Positions 17,971 to 26,997 of a stretch of 64,000 nt of DNA are shown piece after piece (positions within the stretch are counted from its first letter, which is position 1; the number at the start of each line of letters is the position of its first letter). Location: contig JBAXGD010000001.1 in NCBI GenBank assembly GCA_037139575.1, positions 24,665 to 88,664 of the forward strand, given 5' to 3'. The translations under genes and the position numbers were made by a program. The DNA comes from CAIYEO01 sp037139575 (GTDB lineage: Bacteria > Patescibacteriota > Saccharimonadia > Saccharimonadales > UBA4665). The notes beneath the pieces were generated by a model. It ran no database searches, was not told the origin of the DNA, and saw only the letters and a program-made list of their open reading frames with translations.

Positions 17971-18774
17971 ATGAAAATAATAAACAAATTTATCGGAGCT
18001 AAAATAACGCTACCCAGCCTGAACAAATGGAATAAGAGTTTGGCTGCAATGCACGCAATCTTTGCTGTATTGATACTGGTATTAAGCCAAAATAGAGCTT
18101 TTCCTGTTACGACTAATTTCCTAACAATGAATACTCTGACATCTACGCCAAATCACCCAGTATTAGTTACTGCTCAGAGACATTTATTTGACGTAAGAAT
18201 GTCATATGTAATAGCTTTGTTTTTCTTACTTTCTGCCATAGCACATCTTCTAGCCGCAACCTACTTCAGAAAGAGATATGAATCAGATCTCAAAAATGGA
18301 ATTAATAAGTTTAGGTGGTTTGAATATTCCTTGAGCGCAAGCACCATGATGGTAGCAATAAGCTACCTAACTGGCATTACAGATATATCAAGCTTAATTA
18401 TGATCTTCGGCCTAATTGCTATTATGAATTTGTTGGGACTAGTAATGGAAATTCATAATCAGAAGTCTAAAACTGTTAATTGGATAAGCTACATCATTGG
18501 CTGTATAGCAGGGATTATTCCATGGATTGTTTTCGTTATATACACGGTTGGAGTTGAATTATACGGCGGCGGTGGCATACCTACTTTTGTCTACTTTATA
18601 TATGGCACAATCTTTGTAAGCTTTAACTGTTTTGCAATCAACATGTACCTACAGTATAAAAAGATTGGACCCTGGAAAGACTACCTTTTCGGTGAAAAAA
18701 TGTATATGATTTTGAGCCTAGTCGCTAAAACACTATTGGCTTGGCAAGTATTCTTCGGAATTTTAAGACCCTAG
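17971..18774 (+). CDS. Heliorhodopsin
   Basis: Retinal-binding seven-helix membrane protein of the heliorhodopsin family, which has inverted topology relative to type-1 rhodopsins (N-terminus inside). Protein of 267 aa with seven hydrophobic segments near 24-42, 75-98, 115-136, 138-161, 170-193, 203-226 and 242-264. Family landmarks visible are WFEYSLSASTMM in helix 3 with Glu118 as the expected counterion, GCIAGIIPWIVF in helix 5, and GEKMYMILSLVAKTLLAWQV in helix 7 with Lys253 as the Schiff-base lysine. His28 and His92 probably match the two conserved helix-1 and helix-2 histidines. Heliorhodopsins are thought to be sensors rather than pumps. No carotenoid cleavage gene for retinal is in the window. 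The HAD gene follows after 6 nt. Confidence 0.93.
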   Translation: MKIINKFIGAKITLPSLNKWNKSLAAMHAIFAVLILVLSQNRAFPVTTNFLTMNTLTSTPNHPVLVTAQRHLFDVRMSYVIALFFLLSAIAHLLAATYFRKRYESDLKNGINKFRWFEYSLSASTMMVAISYLTGITDISSLIMIFGLIAIMNLLGLVMEIHNQKSKTVNWISYIIGCIAGIIPWIVFVIYTVGVELYGGGGIPTFVYFIYGTIFVSFNCFAINMYLQYKKIGPWKDYLFGEKMYMILSLVAKTLLAWQVFFGILRP

Positions 18775-18780
18775 TAAATT

Positions 18781-19401
18781 ATGAAAAACGTTATATTTGA
18801 TTTTGACGGCACAATTGTCGACAGTTTAGACTTTGTAATTAATATGTATGAAAATTGGTATCCAAAAAGCGAGCATTTGAAGAATATCGATAAGGATAAA
18901 TTAAGAAATATGCCAATTACTGGAGTTATTGAGGAATTGAGAATTAGGCCATGGAAGGTTCCAGCATTAATCATTAGGGGCCGCATGGAGATGAATAAAA
19001 ATATCGATAAACTCGATGCTATACCTGGAGTTTTTCAATTAATAGATGATCTAGAAAAACATAACGCTCGTTTATTTATCTTGAGCTCGAATAGCTCAAG
19101 AAATATCAACAAGTATTTAAGGCTCAAGGCCTCAAGAGATAAGTTCAGAAGAGTTTATGGCGGTGTTGGAATATTAGGCAAGGCTAAGGCCCTCAAAAAA
19201 GTCATAGAGAAGAATAAATTAAATTACTCAGAAACATATTATGTTGGTGATGAGGTTAGGGATATTAAAGCTGCAAAAAAAGCCGGAATTTATTCCATTG
19301 GTGTTACGTGGGGATATAATGGTAAAACTATCATGAATAAAGAAAATCCTGATTTAGTCGCCGATAAACCCCAAGATATAATCAAGTTTCTCTACCGATA
19401 A
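18781..19401 (+). CDS. HAD-superfamily phosphatase
   Basis: Phosphoglycolate-phosphatase-like hydrolase of 206 aa. Motif I is FDFDGTIVDS with the nucleophile Asp and acid/base Asp, motif II is ILSSNSS, motif III includes a Lys before motif IV, and motif IV is YVGDEVRDIKAAKKAG. The small helical cap suggests a low-molecular-weight phosphorylated substrate that cannot be named from sequence. It starts 6 nt after the heliorhodopsin stop codon and so is almost certainly transcribed with it. Confidence 0.9.
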   Translation: MKNVIFDFDGTIVDSLDFVINMYENWYPKSEHLKNIDKDKLRNMPITGVIEELRIRPWKVPALIIRGRMEMNKNIDKLDAIPGVFQLIDDLEKHNARLFILSSNSSRNINKYLRLKASRDKFRRVYGGVGILGKAKALKKVIEKNKLNYSETYYVGDEVRDIKAAKKAGIYSIGVTWGYNGKTIMNKENPDLVADKPQDIIKFLYR

Positions 19402-19405
19402 CTGC

Positions 19406-19417
19406 TATAATGCCTTA
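19406..19417 (+). promoter_or_regulatory. Leaderless-type promoter, gene at 19418
   Basis: TATAAT at 19406-19411, 6 nt before the ATG, no Shine-Dalgarno sequence. Confidence 0.55.
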
Positions 19418-20200
19418 ATGGCATTTACTCCGTATAAGAGATATAGAACGGCACCCTATAAGCCCGGTCAAACTACCCCATATAAGATAAGTAGGAGTAA
19501 AATAGAAGACTTTGTTAACTGTCCAAGGTGTTTCTGGATCGATAGAAGGCTTAAAATATCAAAACCTGATACTCCACCATTTCAGATTAACAAGGCCGTT
19601 GACGAGCTTTTTAAAAAGGAATTTGATAAATACAGGATTGATAAAAAGGCCCATCCTCTAATGATTGAATTCGAAGTTGACGCCATTCCTTATGCCCATG
19701 ATGATTTAGATAAGTGGCGAGAGAACTTCTATGGAGTGCAGTACTTAGACAAAGATACTAACTTACTAATTTTCGGTGCTATTGATGATGTTTGGGTAAA
19801 TAAAAGTGGCGAGTTGATGGTTGTTGATTATAAGGCTACAGCGAAGAAAACTGAAGTCAGCTTAGATGCCCCATGGCAAATTTCATATAAGAGACAAATG
19901 GAAGTTTATCAATGGTTGCTCAGAAATAATGACTTCAAGGTTAACAATACAGGATACTTTGTTTATACAAATGGGCGCTTGGATTTGGATAGCTTCAATG
20001 ATCGTGTCGAATTCAGAACTAAGGTGATTGCTTATGAGGGTAATGACTCATGGATTCCAAAAACAATTAAAAAAATTAAAGAATGTTTAGAACAGGAAGA
20101 TATGCCTTTGTCAGGTAAGGATTGCCAGTATTGTGAGTACGCTAAATCCAGAACGGAACTGACGCTCAATTATTTAATTAAAAATAAGAAGGTTAAATAG
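19418..20200 (+). CDS. PD-(D/E)XK nuclease, Cas4/RecB-like, with four Cys
   Basis: Stand-alone nuclease-fold protein of 260 aa. The catalytic core is GAIDDVW with Asp123 and VVDYKA with Asp137 and Lys139, followed by a QxxxY-like segment QMEVYQWLL. Cys35 and Cys38 (CPRC) before the core and Cys236 and Cys239 (CQYC) after it have the spacing that binds a [4Fe-4S] cluster in Cas4 and AddB-type nucleases. There is no cas gene, helicase or CRISPR array nearby, so a DNA-repair or RNA-processing role is more likely than CRISPR adaptation. Function is inferred. Confidence 0.85.
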   Translation: MAFTPYKRYRTAPYKPGQTTPYKISRSKIEDFVNCPRCFWIDRRLKISKPDTPPFQINKAVDELFKKEFDKYRIDKKAHPLMIEFEVDAIPYAHDDLDKWRENFYGVQYLDKDTNLLIFGAIDDVWVNKSGELMVVDYKATAKKTEVSLDAPWQISYKRQMEVYQWLLRNNDFKVNNTGYFVYTNGRLDLDSFNDRVEFRTKVIAYEGNDSWIPKTIKKIKECLEQEDMPLSGKDCQYCEYAKSRTELTLNYLIKNKKVK

Positions 20201-20215
20201 TATAATTAGGATTAT
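20201..20215 (+). promoter_or_regulatory. Leaderless-type promoter of serS
   Basis: TATAAT at 20201-20206, directly after the preceding stop codon and 9 nt before the serS ATG. Confidence 0.55.
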
Positions 20216-21511
20216 ATGATAGATATTCAATTTATTCGTGACAACAAAGACCTTGTTAAGGAAAAATCTGAACAAAAAGGATATCAGGTTGATGTCGACA
20301 GAATTATTAATCTTGATGATCAAATAAGAAGTAAAATTCCTGCCATGGAAGAAGTTCTCAAGCAAAGAAATCAGCTTGCTTCTCAGTTTTCCAATTCTAC
20401 GCCGAGCCAGGAGCAAATAGAGCAGGGAAGATCCCTAAAGGATCAAGCATCATCTATGGAGACTGAACTAAGCGAATTAAAAAAACAATTAAACGTTATT
20501 CTTTTGGGCGTGCCAAATATGCCTTTAAGTATGGTTCCTTTGGGATTGAGTGAAGATGATAACCAGGTCATAAAGAAGATAGAGCCAAATCAATTGAATT
20601 TTGAAGCTAAAAACCATTGGGAATTAGCAGAAGAAGATAGCCTTATCGATAAAACCAGGGCTACCAAGGTTGCCGGATCTAGATTTGTGTACTTAAAAGG
20701 TGGATTAGTCCGTCTTCAATTCGCGATAATAAATTGGGTTATGGATAAGCTTACTGACGAAGAATTTATTAAACAATTAATTGCTGAAAATAATTTAAGT
20801 ATTTCCTCAAAGCCATTCGTACCAGTGTTACCTCCAGGAATTGTTAATACTTCTTCATATCACGCAACAACCAGACTTGACGCCGAAGAAGTAACCTATA
20901 AATTAGCGGATGATGACATGTGGATGAATGCTAGCGCAGAACACAGTCTATGCAATATGTACCAGAATGAAATTTTACCAGAAAAACAACTACCCATTAG
21001 ATATCTAGGCTATGCAACATCATACAGAAGAGAAGCCGGCTCTTATGGCAAAGATACAGAAGGCATCATAAGGCTCCACCAATTTGATAAACTAGAGATG
21101 GAAGTATTCTCTAGCCCAGAAACTGGACTCGAAGAACATAAATTGATGGTAGCTATTGAAGAGTATTTTGTTAATGCGCTTAATCTACCATACCAACTAC
21201 TTGAAAAATGTACTGCTGATATAGGCAAGCCAAACGCTAAGGGTATGGACATAGAAGTATGGTTCCCTGGTCAAAAGAAATATCGCGAAACTCACAGTGC
21301 CGATTATATGACTGATTACCAAGCTCGTTCTCTTAAGACTAGGTATAGAAAATCTGATAATACAACTGAGTTAGTCCACACGAACGATGCTACGGTATTT
21401 GCTTTCTCAAGAATACTAGCGGCAATAATGGAGAATTATCAGAATGAAGAAGGGGAAATATTAGTCCCTGATGTATTAAAAAATTATCTGGGTGGAATGG
21501 AAAAAATATGA
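20216..21511 (+). CDS. serS: Seryl-tRNA synthetase
   Basis: Class II synthetase for tRNA-Ser. The first 110 residues form the long coiled-coil tRNA-binding arm. The catalytic core includes TSYRREAGSYGKDTEGIIRLHQFDKLE (motif 2) and a C-terminal FAFSRILAAIMENYQNEEGEILVP (motif 3). The length of 431 aa is normal. Its stop codon overlaps the hpf start in an ATGA junction. Confidence 0.97.
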   Translation: MIDIQFIRDNKDLVKEKSEQKGYQVDVDRIINLDDQIRSKIPAMEEVLKQRNQLASQFSNSTPSQEQIEQGRSLKDQASSMETELSELKKQLNVILLGVPNMPLSMVPLGLSEDDNQVIKKIEPNQLNFEAKNHWELAEEDSLIDKTRATKVAGSRFVYLKGGLVRLQFAIINWVMDKLTDEEFIKQLIAENNLSISSKPFVPVLPPGIVNTSSYHATTRLDAEEVTYKLADDDMWMNASAEHSLCNMYQNEILPEKQLPIRYLGYATSYRREAGSYGKDTEGIIRLHQFDKLEMEVFSSPETGLEEHKLMVAIEEYFVNALNLPYQLLEKCTADIGKPNAKGMDIEVWFPGQKKYRETHSADYMTDYQARSLKTRYRKSDNTTELVHTNDATVFAFSRILAAIMENYQNEEGEILVPDVLKNYLGGMEKI

Positions 21512-21876
21512 TTGAAAAAATAACAGTTAATGGAGTCCATTTAGAAGTTGACGAGGACTTAAATAAGTATGCAATAAAGAAAATTGCAAATTTGGACAAA
21601 TATATGTCAAAACACGTGAGAGAAAGTGTTCGGGCAGAAATCTGGCTAAAAGAATCTAAGGCTAAGAATAAAAGAACTTTAACATGTGAAGTTAAGATGA
21701 CATTGCCGAATGAAGTCATAATTACTAAAGAATCCACCCTGAACATTTATGCAGCTATTGATATAGTTGAGGCCAAATTAAAGAATCAAATATTAAAATA
21801 CAAAGAGCTACATGGGACTTCAGGAATAAGACATAAAATAAATTTGCTAAGAAATAAATCAAAAAACCAAATTTAA
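21508..21876 (+). CDS. hpf: Short ribosome hibernation-promoting factor
   Basis: HPF/YfiA-family protein of 122 aa that binds the 30S decoding region and inactivates ribosomes under stress. It shows the beta-alpha-beta-beta-beta-alpha order with ITVNGVHLEVDEDLNKYAIKKIANLDKYM at the start and the basic C-terminal helix NIYAAIDIVEAKLKNQILKYK. It lacks the dimerisation domain of long HPF. Translational coupling to serS (4-nt overlap) and position before secA are clear. Confidence 0.92.
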   Translation: MIEKITVNGVHLEVDEDLNKYAIKKIANLDKYMSKHVRESVRAEIWLKESKAKNKRTLTCEVKMTLPNEVIITKESTLNIYAAIDIVEAKLKNQILKYKELHGTSGIRHKINLLRNKSKNQI

Positions 21877-21960
21877 TCTGTTAATCAGTTTTTTTATAGT
21901 CGCATTTTTCCAAATAACAAGCTACAATATATTTATTGGAAAAAACTAGTGGAGTATTCA

Positions 21961-24555
21961 GTGAAAAAAATAATTAAGCGTGTACTTGGTGACCCTCAGA
22001 TAAAAACAGTTAAGCGACTTAGAAAACGAGTCAAAGATATAGATTTGCTTGCCGAAAAATATTCTAAAATGAATGATGTTCAGTTAAAAAAGCAGACTAA
22101 ATTATTGAAAGATAGATTAGTTAAAGAAAGTCTAGATCAGATATTGCCGGATGCATTTGCATTAGTTAGAGAAGCCGCCACAAGAACTCTTGGTCAAAGG
22201 CATTTTGATGTTCAGCTAATCGGTGGAATGGTGCTACATGAGGGTAATGTCGCAGAAATGAAAACTGGTGAAGGTAAGACACTCGTCGCTACATTACCTG
22301 TCTTTCTAAATGCTCTGACTGAAAAAGGTGTACATGTAGTAACGGTTAATGACTATTTAGCTCAAAGAGATGCTGGATGGATGGCCCAGGTATATAGTTT
22401 TCTTGGATTAACTACAGCTGTTATTATTCCCGATGAATCATTTATTTTCGATAGTGAATACATTAACAAGGATCACAGCGATGATAGATTCAAGCATCTT
22501 AGGCCTATATCTCGACAAGAAGCCTATAAAGCCGATATTACTTATGGAACCAACAATGAGTTTGGGTTCGATTATTTAAGAGATAACATGGTTAGGGAAA
22601 CCGACCAGCTAAGACAACGAGATTTACATTACGCCATTGTTGACGAGGTTGACTCGATTCTAATTGATGAGGCCAGGACACCTTTAATTATTTCCGCACC
22701 ATCCGTAACTAGTGCAAATGCTTATTCGCAGTTCTCTAAGGTTGCTAAGCAATTGAATGCAGAAGACCATTATGAAACTGATGAAAAAAGAAAGACAGTT
22801 ATTCTAACCGATCAAGGAATTGAGAAAATTCAATCTATACTTGGCGTAGATAATCTTTATTCCTCAGATAATATCAGGACTATATATCACCTAGAACAAG
22901 CTTTGAAAGCCCATGCTCTATTCAAAAGAGATAAGGACTATGTTGTTACAAAAGAAGGTGAAATTGTCATCGTAGATGAGTTCACCGGAAGGCTCCTAAA
23001 AGGTAGACGCTACAATGAAGGTTTGCACCAAGCAATAGAAGCTAAAGAAAATGTTGAGGTACAACAAGAGTCTATGACATTAGCTTCAATATCATTTCAG
23101 AATTTATTCAGGCTCTATGAAAAACTTGGTGGTATGACCGGTACGGCTTTGACTGAAAGTGAAGAATTTCATCAGATATATAAATTAGATGTAGTTGAAA
23201 TTCCTTCCAATAGGATTATTAATAGAATCGATAGACCAGATAGGATTTATAAGAGCGAAAAAGGTAAATTTTCGGCAATCGCCAAAGAAGTAAGAGTTTG
23301 CTATGAAAAAGGACAGCCTGTACTCATAGGTACTGTGTCAATTGAAAAAAATGAAATGCTTAGTGCTGCCTTAACTAAAGCAGGTGTTCCTCACAAGATA
23401 CTTAATGCTAAAAATAACGAAAAAGAAGCTCAAATTATTGCTAAAGCTGGTGAAAAGAGTGCCGTAACTCTAGCTACGAATATTGCCGGTAGAGGTACTG
23501 ATATTGTTCTCGGAGAAGGAGTAAAAGAACTTGGGGGGCTATTTGTTCTTGGTTCTGAAAGACACGAGAGTAGAAGAATTGACAATCAGTTAAGAGGTAG
23601 GTCCGGTAGACAGGGAGATCCTGGTTTGACTCAATTTTTCGTCAGTACAGAAGATGATTTAATGAGAATTTTTGGAGGTGATAGAATCGCTGGCCTCATG
23701 AGCAGGTTGAAGGTAGATGATGATACTCCTATTGAAAATAGATTAATTTCGAAGAGCTTAGAGGGTGCCCAGAAAAAAGTAGAGGGTTTTCACTTTGATC
23801 AAAGAAAAAACGTTGTTCAATACGATGACGTCATGAACAGGCATAGAAAAGCTGTCTATAGTATGAGGAATGAAATTCTCATAGCCTCAGACATCAGTAA
23901 ACGAGTTAAGATCATTGTCGAAGAGCAAATGAAGGCACTATCTGAATTAAAGTTTGATTCAGTTGATGATCATAAGTCAGTTATAAATGAAGTTCTGCCA
24001 CTTTCTCCAGAAAGCATGGAAAGAGTATTTACTTCTAGCCCCGATAAATTTGGCATAACATTACTTAACGAAGCATTTGAAATTTACGATGGCCGTGAAA
24101 CTGCATTTGGCAAAGATATAATGCGAAAAATAGAGAGAGAAGTGTATCTCCAAGTACTAGATAATTTATGGATGCAGCATTTAGAAAACATGGATCACCT
24201 AAGAGAAGGAATTCATTGGATGAGTGTTGGTCAACGAGATCCTTTAGTGGAATATCGAAGACAATCACAGATAATCTTCCAATCAATGCAATCAGTTTTG
24301 AGGCACGATATCGTAGCATCCTTATTCCATGCAGAGCCTAATATTGCAGAAAAACCAATGGACACGGAGCTCACCAGGGCAGCTAGAAATTCAGTATCTA
24401 ACGCAGACAAAATTACTACTGCGGAAGATTTTGGAGAAGAAGATTTTGTTTCAAAGAAATCTGAGATTGAGGAAGTGAAAAAGAAACAAACTGACAAAAA
24501 GAAGACTCGAAAAGCTGAACGGCAAAGAAAACTAAAAGGCCGTAAAAGAAAATAG
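21961..24555 (+). CDS. secA: Preprotein translocase ATPase SecA
   Basis: Motor of Sec protein export. Walker A lies in MKTGEGKTLVATLP and the DEAD-type box in IVDEVDSILIDEARTPLIIS. The later helicase motif region has TNIAGRGTDIVLG and QLRGRSGRQGDPG. The C-terminus is a Lys/Arg-rich tail (KGRKRK) without the cysteine-bearing zinc module found in many SecA proteins. GTG 21961 is preferred because GGAG sits 7 nt upstream; an in-frame GTG at 21949 is possible. About 864 aa. Confidence 0.95.
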   Translation: MKKIIKRVLGDPQIKTVKRLRKRVKDIDLLAEKYSKMNDVQLKKQTKLLKDRLVKESLDQILPDAFALVREAATRTLGQRHFDVQLIGGMVLHEGNVAEMKTGEGKTLVATLPVFLNALTEKGVHVVTVNDYLAQRDAGWMAQVYSFLGLTTAVIIPDESFIFDSEYINKDHSDDRFKHLRPISRQEAYKADITYGTNNEFGFDYLRDNMVRETDQLRQRDLHYAIVDEVDSILIDEARTPLIISAPSVTSANAYSQFSKVAKQLNAEDHYETDEKRKTVILTDQGIEKIQSILGVDNLYSSDNIRTIYHLEQALKAHALFKRDKDYVVTKEGEIVIVDEFTGRLLKGRRYNEGLHQAIEAKENVEVQQESMTLASISFQNLFRLYEKLGGMTGTALTESEEFHQIYKLDVVEIPSNRIINRIDRPDRIYKSEKGKFSAIAKEVRVCYEKGQPVLIGTVSIEKNEMLSAALTKAGVPHKILNAKNNEKEAQIIAKAGEKSAVTLATNIAGRGTDIVLGEGVKELGGLFVLGSERHESRRIDNQLRGRSGRQGDPGLTQFFVSTEDDLMRIFGGDRIAGLMSRLKVDDDTPIENRLISKSLEGAQKKVEGFHFDQRKNVVQYDDVMNRHRKAVYSMRNEILIASDISKRVKIIVEEQMKALSELKFDSVDDHKSVINEVLPLSPESMERVFTSSPDKFGITLLNEAFEIYDGRETAFGKDIMRKIEREVYLQVLDNLWMQHLENMDHLREGIHWMSVGQRDPLVEYRRQSQIIFQSMQSVLRHDIVASLFHAEPNIAEKPMDTELTRAARNSVSNADKITTAEDFGEEDFVSKKSEIEEVKKKQTDKKKTRKAERQRKLKGRKRK

Positions 24556-24562
24556 TGAATTA

Positions 24563-25855
24563 ATGAAGCATACTGTAAGCCAATTAAAACTAGATAGCGG
24601 AGCAGAGGGACTATTAATAAACGTTCCTGATGCAAGCGTAATGACTTTTGAGTTGAGTTTCAGGGCGGGTGAATATCTTGTTGAAGACAGTAAGTGGGAA
24701 ACGCCACATTTGATGGAGCACTTATTGTTAGGCGCAAATCAATTCATACCTAAGGCACGAGCGTTCCAGGCAGAATTTGAAAAAAATGGAGCCTATAATA
24801 ACGCATCAACAAACGCCTATGATATTACCTATGAAGCAGAATGTGCAGATTTCGAATGGGAAAGAATTCTTCACTTATTACTGGTATCTATAAGTAAGCC
24901 ACTTTTCCTTGAAGATGAATTTGTTGCAGAATCAGGTAACGTCAAGGAAGAACTTGCCTCAAGATCAAATAATCATTTTAGATATCTTAGCTTAGCTCTG
25001 AAAGAGAAATATGGCTATGTTGCTAAGACTGATCAAGAAAGACTTAAGCTAATGAAAAATGTTAAGTTAGCAGATATCTGGGACCATTATAATAAAACCC
25101 ATACACTTACCAACTTGAGGTTTGTAATAGCGGGTAAGATAACTCCTAATCGGCAGAAAATCGTTAAAGCACTAATAGAAAGCCTAGACTTACCTAAGGG
25201 GAGTGGGAGACCGAAGTTGCCTCATGAAGTACCAAAAAAATTAACTTCGCCTTTATTTATTAAGAACACTTCAGTAGACACGGTATATTTTTATATAGAT
25301 AGTTTCCTAAAGAGAAAACTTACAGACACAGAAGCCGATGCTCTTGGACTTGCTAATACGATGCTCACCGAAACTCTCTATTCTAAGATACTTGGAACTG
25401 CTAGAGAACGAGGCTTAGTCTACGGGATGAACTCGGGCTACGGTCAGTCTTATAAGAGCTCTAATTGGTGGTTTGGAACCCAAGTTATGCAAGAAAATAT
25501 CGGGCCATTATTTGAGATTATTAAAGAAGAACTTACTAAAGTTTTTAATGGAGAGCTCGCCAACGATGATGTGGCAGAAGCTAAGCAATATTCCCTAGGT
25601 AGATTCCAGAGAAGTGCTCAAACAGTTGCCGGAATTATGTCAGGATATTCTAATAGGTATTTCTTTGATGGCGTCATCGAGGATTATTACCAAGTACCAG
25701 ATAGAATAAAGAAAATAGAAAAAGACACAATTATAGCCGTCTCACGAGCTATGTTCGAAGATGGAATATGGGGCCTAGGGATACTCGGAAACATAAATGA
25801 AGAAGTTGCTCTTGAACTCAGGAATCAACTCAAAAGTCTCTGGCGATTAAAATAG
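24563..25855 (+). CDS. M16-family zinc peptidase
   Basis: Protein of 430 aa related to mitochondrial processing peptidase and YmxG/PqqL proteins. The inverted zinc motif HxxEH is His49-Leu-Met-Glu52-His53 in TPHLMEHLLLG, and the distal Glu129 in SGNVKEEL lies 76 residues later as in the family. The C-terminal half carries a second M16 fold with RERGLVYGMNSGYG, the Arg/Tyr substrate-binding pair. No second M16 gene follows, so it may work as a homodimer. It starts 7 nt after secA; a role in clearing signal peptides is possible but unproven. Confidence 0.9.
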   Translation: MKHTVSQLKLDSGAEGLLINVPDASVMTFELSFRAGEYLVEDSKWETPHLMEHLLLGANQFIPKARAFQAEFEKNGAYNNASTNAYDITYEAECADFEWERILHLLLVSISKPLFLEDEFVAESGNVKEELASRSNNHFRYLSLALKEKYGYVAKTDQERLKLMKNVKLADIWDHYNKTHTLTNLRFVIAGKITPNRQKIVKALIESLDLPKGSGRPKLPHEVPKKLTSPLFIKNTSVDTVYFYIDSFLKRKLTDTEADALGLANTMLTETLYSKILGTARERGLVYGMNSGYGQSYKSSNWWFGTQVMQENIGPLFEIIKEELTKVFNGELANDDVAEAKQYSLGRFQRSAQTVAGIMSGYSNRYFFDGVIEDYYQVPDRIKKIEKDTIIAVSRAMFEDGIWGLGILGNINEEVALELRNQLKSLWRLK

Positions 25856-25861
25856 AAAAAC

Positions 25862-26938
25862 ATGGATAAATTACTAAAAATATCTGATGAATTGTCCGAC
25901 GAAATAAATAAATCATTAGATAAGATTGATTATTTTGCACTTAAGGAAAAGCTAAATATTTCGACTGAAGAATCTCTAAAAAGTGATTTTTGGAAAGATT
26001 CACAGCATGCTCAGATTGTTATGCAGGAAATAGCTGACATACAGAGAAAGATTGAGCCATGGAACAATATACTTGGAGATTCTGAATATCTTAAAGAATT
26101 GATAGAGTTAAATGATAATAAAATTGAGAACGATATAACCGAGCTTATAAATAGTATAAGAAATAATATTAACGACTTAAGACTCTTGACTAGGCTGTCG
26201 GGTCCGTATGATTCTAGCAATGCCATAGTTAGTATTTTTGCCGGAGCGGGTGGTACTGACGCTCAAGACTGGACACAAATGTTACTCAGAATGTATACCC
26301 GATGGGCCGATCAGGAAAAAGGAAAGATTACTGTAATTAATGAATCACCAGGTGAAGAAGCAGGTCTAAAGAGCGTAACAATAGAAATAAAGGGCACAGA
26401 TGTATACGGTCGCCTCAAAGGTGAGCACGGAGTCCATAGACTAGTAAGGCTAAGCCCTTTTAACTCTAATAATCTTAGGGAGACTAGTTTTGCAAAGGTG
26501 GAAGTTCTACCCGAGATAAACCAGCCTGAAAAATTGGAGATTGATCCTAAGGACTTAAAGATTGATGTTTATAGGGCAGGCGGACACGGTGGTCAATCAG
26601 TGAATACTACAGATTCCGCAGTGAGAATTACCCATATTCCAACAGGAATTAATGTTGCTATTCAGAATGAAAGAAGCCAAGCGCAAAATAAAGAAGTAGC
26701 AATGACAATAATTAGATCAAAGCTAGTTCAATTACAAATTGAACAGCATAAAGATAATTTATCTGATCTAAAAGGACCAAATCAATCTGCAGAGTGGGGA
26801 AGTCAAATACGATCATATGTTCTTCATCCCTATAAGATGGTTAAAGACTTGAGAACAAACTTTGAAACCAGCGATGTCGACTCAGTTTTGGACGGAAATA
26901 TCAATCAGCTAATTGAAGCATTCATTGATCACGAATAA
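25862..26938 (+). CDS. prfB: Peptide chain release factor 2
   Basis: RF2 recognises UAA and UGA. Protein of 358 aa with GGQ in GGHGGQSVNTTDSAVRITHIPTG. The frame is open from the ATG with no in-frame UGA near codon 25, so the programmed +1 frameshift that controls RF2 in many bacteria is absent. Its presence, with UGA stops in this window, shows that UGA means stop here. Confidence 0.95.
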   Translation: MDKLLKISDELSDEINKSLDKIDYFALKEKLNISTEESLKSDFWKDSQHAQIVMQEIADIQRKIEPWNNILGDSEYLKELIELNDNKIENDITELINSIRNNINDLRLLTRLSGPYDSSNAIVSIFAGAGGTDAQDWTQMLLRMYTRWADQEKGKITVINESPGEEAGLKSVTIEIKGTDVYGRLKGEHGVHRLVRLSPFNSNNLRETSFAKVEVLPEINQPEKLEIDPKDLKIDVYRAGGHGGQSVNTTDSAVRITHIPTGINVAIQNERSQAQNKEVAMTIIRSKLVQLQIEQHKDNLSDLKGPNQSAEWGSQIRSYVLHPYKMVKDLRTNFETSDVDSVLDGNINQLIEAFIDHE

Positions 26939-26957
26939 AAATAAATTACTAATCTAG

Positions 26958-26997
26958 TTCAAGTATAAAAGCGCTTTTGCTATAATAGATTCATAAT
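26958..26997 (+). promoter_or_regulatory. Promoter of ftsEX, leaderless type
   Basis: TTCAAG at 26958-26963, a 17-nt spacer, TATAAT at 26981-26986, 11 nt to the ftsE ATG, with no Shine-Dalgarno sequence. Confidence 0.6.

Noticed and set aside
21876..21900. Possible terminator after hpf
   Set aside because: Only a 3-bp stem (CTG/CAG) precedes the T-run; too weak to call.
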